64,000 bases of DNA from Anastatus disparis (Eukaryota; Arthropoda; Insecta; Hymenoptera; Eupelmidae): assembly GCA_017163975.1 (NCBI GenBank), contig JAFFSR010000264.1, forward strand, positions 1,178,001 through 1,242,000, read 5' to 3'. The translations under genes and the position numbers were made by a program. Under the pieces are notes generated by a model that ran no database searches, was not told the DNA's origin, and saw nothing but the letters and a program-made list of their open reading frames with translations. Each line of letters begins with the position of its first letter. Position 1 is the first letter of the stretch. Positions 62,561-64,000 of this stretch are shown in pieces.

Positions 62561-63709
62561 TAAAGGCCGTTGTTAAACTTACGACAGATGTTTATTTTCA
62601 GAAATCTATCGTAAAAATAATTTTAAAACGTTAAATTTAATGGAAAATATCGTAAAATAAATTACAAAACATTTGATGACGATCGAAAATTGATAGCCTA
62701 AAATTGTAAATCCATCATCGTTATTTTTAAAAGTTTTAATAAAAACCAGAAGAAAAAAAAGAAAATACCAAGGAATAAAATTATGGCTAAAATTATTATT
62801 TTTACTAATTAAACGGGATAATATGATAAAATAAAATAATAATATAATAAAATAATATATGACATCAAGATTGCGAATGTAGTTACAAATAAAACATAGA
62901 AATTTATTATGTAGAAAACATCTGTCGTAAGTTTAACATTTCCCTTTAAGGTTGTATGGGCTATACAGTCTATGTCAAAAGTTAGTTTTTTAGAAAATCG
63001 TCTATAATTTTCGGTAAAAAATAAATCTTCAATTTTTAGCTTAGTAACTTATTAGATAATATTAAAACAATCATTTTAAACTTTGTTTCATTTAAATATA
63101 ATGAATTATTAAAGAGTTATAACATTTTAAAGTTTATAAATTTTACACAAATCTAATGCAATCATAAATAATAATGCCAAACTTTAAAAAATGATTTTAT
63201 TTGACTGCAACAAAGTTTATTTTGTTCAGTTTAAAATTTAGAATCTATTGACGAGGATGAAATATTAATTTTTATTTTTTATTAAAATTTATTGCTGATT
63301 TTCTATGATAAAACAGTTAGTACCGTCTGAGACATATACATTTTTTCGCAGAAAATTGGCGATAAATTTTAATAAAAAATAAAAATAAATATTTCATCCT
63401 CGTCAATAGATTCTAAATTTTAAACTGAACAAAATAAACTTTGTTGCAGTCAAATAAAATCATTTTTTAAAGTTTGGCATTATTATTTATGATTGCATTA
63501 GATTTGTGTAAAATTTATAAACTTTAAAATGTTATAACTCTTTAATAATTCATTATATTTAAATGAAACAGAGTTTAAAATGATTGTTTTAATATTGTGT
63601 AATAAGTTACTAAGCGAAAAATTGAATAATTACTTTTTACCGAAAAATATAGACAATTTTCTAAAAAAACTAACTTTTGACACAGACTGTATAGCCCATA
63701 CAACCTTAA
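62561..63709. mobile_element. MITE with terminal inverted repeats, interrupted by a second MITE
   Basis: AAAGGCCGTTGTTAAACTTA then CGACAGATGTT near 62563-62592 is matched in reverse complement by AACATCTGTCGTAAGTTTAA then CATTTCCCTTTA ending about 62948. The about 390-bp element between them is non-coding. Its right terminus is split by the 756-bp TTAA-flanked element; sequence resembling the continuation of the left end (AATAAA) resumes after 63706. Confidence 0.65.
62950..63705. mobile_element. 756-bp palindromic MITE flanked by TTAA
   Basis: It begins GGTTGTATGGGCTATACAGT and ends with the near-exact reverse complement ACTGTATAGCCCATACAACC. TTAA occurs on both sides (62946-62949 and 63706-63709). 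Long arms of about 350 bp meet near 63305-63345. TTAA duplication points to the piggyBac superfamily, although the ends are not the usual CCC/GGG. Non-coding. Confidence 0.75.
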
Positions 63710-64000
63710 TAAATGCATAAGAATGAAATATCTGTCCATGAAATGCACTATTTTCCAAATACTAAATCCTAAGAAATGCATTGATCACATTTCATTTCTT
63801 GCCGAGAATCGTCATGTGTATATCTGTTTTCATGAAAAATTTTGTTTATAAATATTATCTAGAAAAGTATCGGGAAAAAAATTTTTTTTTTTTTATTACG
63901 TTTCCTGTACAGTATCAAGTTCGAAAGGTCAATTAACTATACACCAAAAATTCCGTATTACAGGAGCTTTTTCTGTAAAGCAATGCATTTTTAGTTTTCA
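63710..64000. other. Terminal stretch without recognised features
   Basis: Under 300 bp of A+T-rich sequence to the window edge, including a T-run near 63880. Nothing is identifiable. Confidence 0.5.

Overview
The window is eukaryotic nuclear DNA, strongly A+T-rich by eye, with intron-split genes (GT...AG borders, many introns under 200 bp), dispersed SINEs and palindromic MITE-type repeats. The gene set (corin-like mosaic protease homologue, axonemal dynein light chain, PNPO-like oxidase, BMP type II receptor) and the compact introns fit a holometabolous insect. A hymenopteran such as a parasitoid wasp is my best guess, but the sequence alone does not prove it.

Layout. (1) 3256-17018 (+): the 3' ten coding exons of a corin-like protein with SEA, Frizzled CRD, LDLa, SRCR and a trypsin-fold domain in which all three catalytic residues are replaced; its N-terminal exons were not found. 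(2) 21387-24873 (+): a complete three-exon axonemal dynein light chain 1 gene (DNAL1). (3) 25-36 kb: long A+T-rich stretch with no recognised coding gene; it holds a possible non-coding first exon of the next gene near 33.1-33.2 kb. (4) 36256-41846 (+): a five-exon PNPO-like gene that keeps the fold signature but lacks several substrate-binding residues. (5) 48597-56909 (+): a complete twelve-coding-exon BMP type II receptor gene of the wishful thinking class, with one GC-AG intron. (6) 53270-54928 (-): nested antisense in the largest coding intron of that receptor, a two-exon pogo/Tigger-type transposase-derived gene with a long intact frame but an altered catalytic triad; it is probably domesticated. 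(7) 56.9-64 kb: no recognised gene, a promoter-like GC-richer patch at 60.5-61.8 kb and two nested MITEs at the end.

Repeats dominate the rest. Nine copies or fragments of one tRNA-derived SINE family occur between 7.6 and 43.1 kb in both orientations. There are also several foldback elements: a 664-bp near-perfect palindrome with TTA target duplications (6808-7471), a 158-bp and a 756-bp element each flanked by TTAA (9418-9575 and 62950-63705), and further inverted-repeat elements at 14.1, 16.3, 20.7, 38.3-39.1, 43.2-43.7 and 45.3 kb.

The genes do not form a single pathway. The receptor acts in BMP signalling, DNAL1 in ciliary or flagellar motility, and the PNPO-like protein belongs to the vitamin B6 oxidase family. 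I see no CRISPR, rRNA, functional tRNA gene or prokaryotic element. No wholly new system is evident; the strongest candidates for novelty are the probable domesticated transposase, the degenerate PNPO-like enzyme, the SINE family and the CpG-rich hairpin plus TIR element in the PNPO-like gene.
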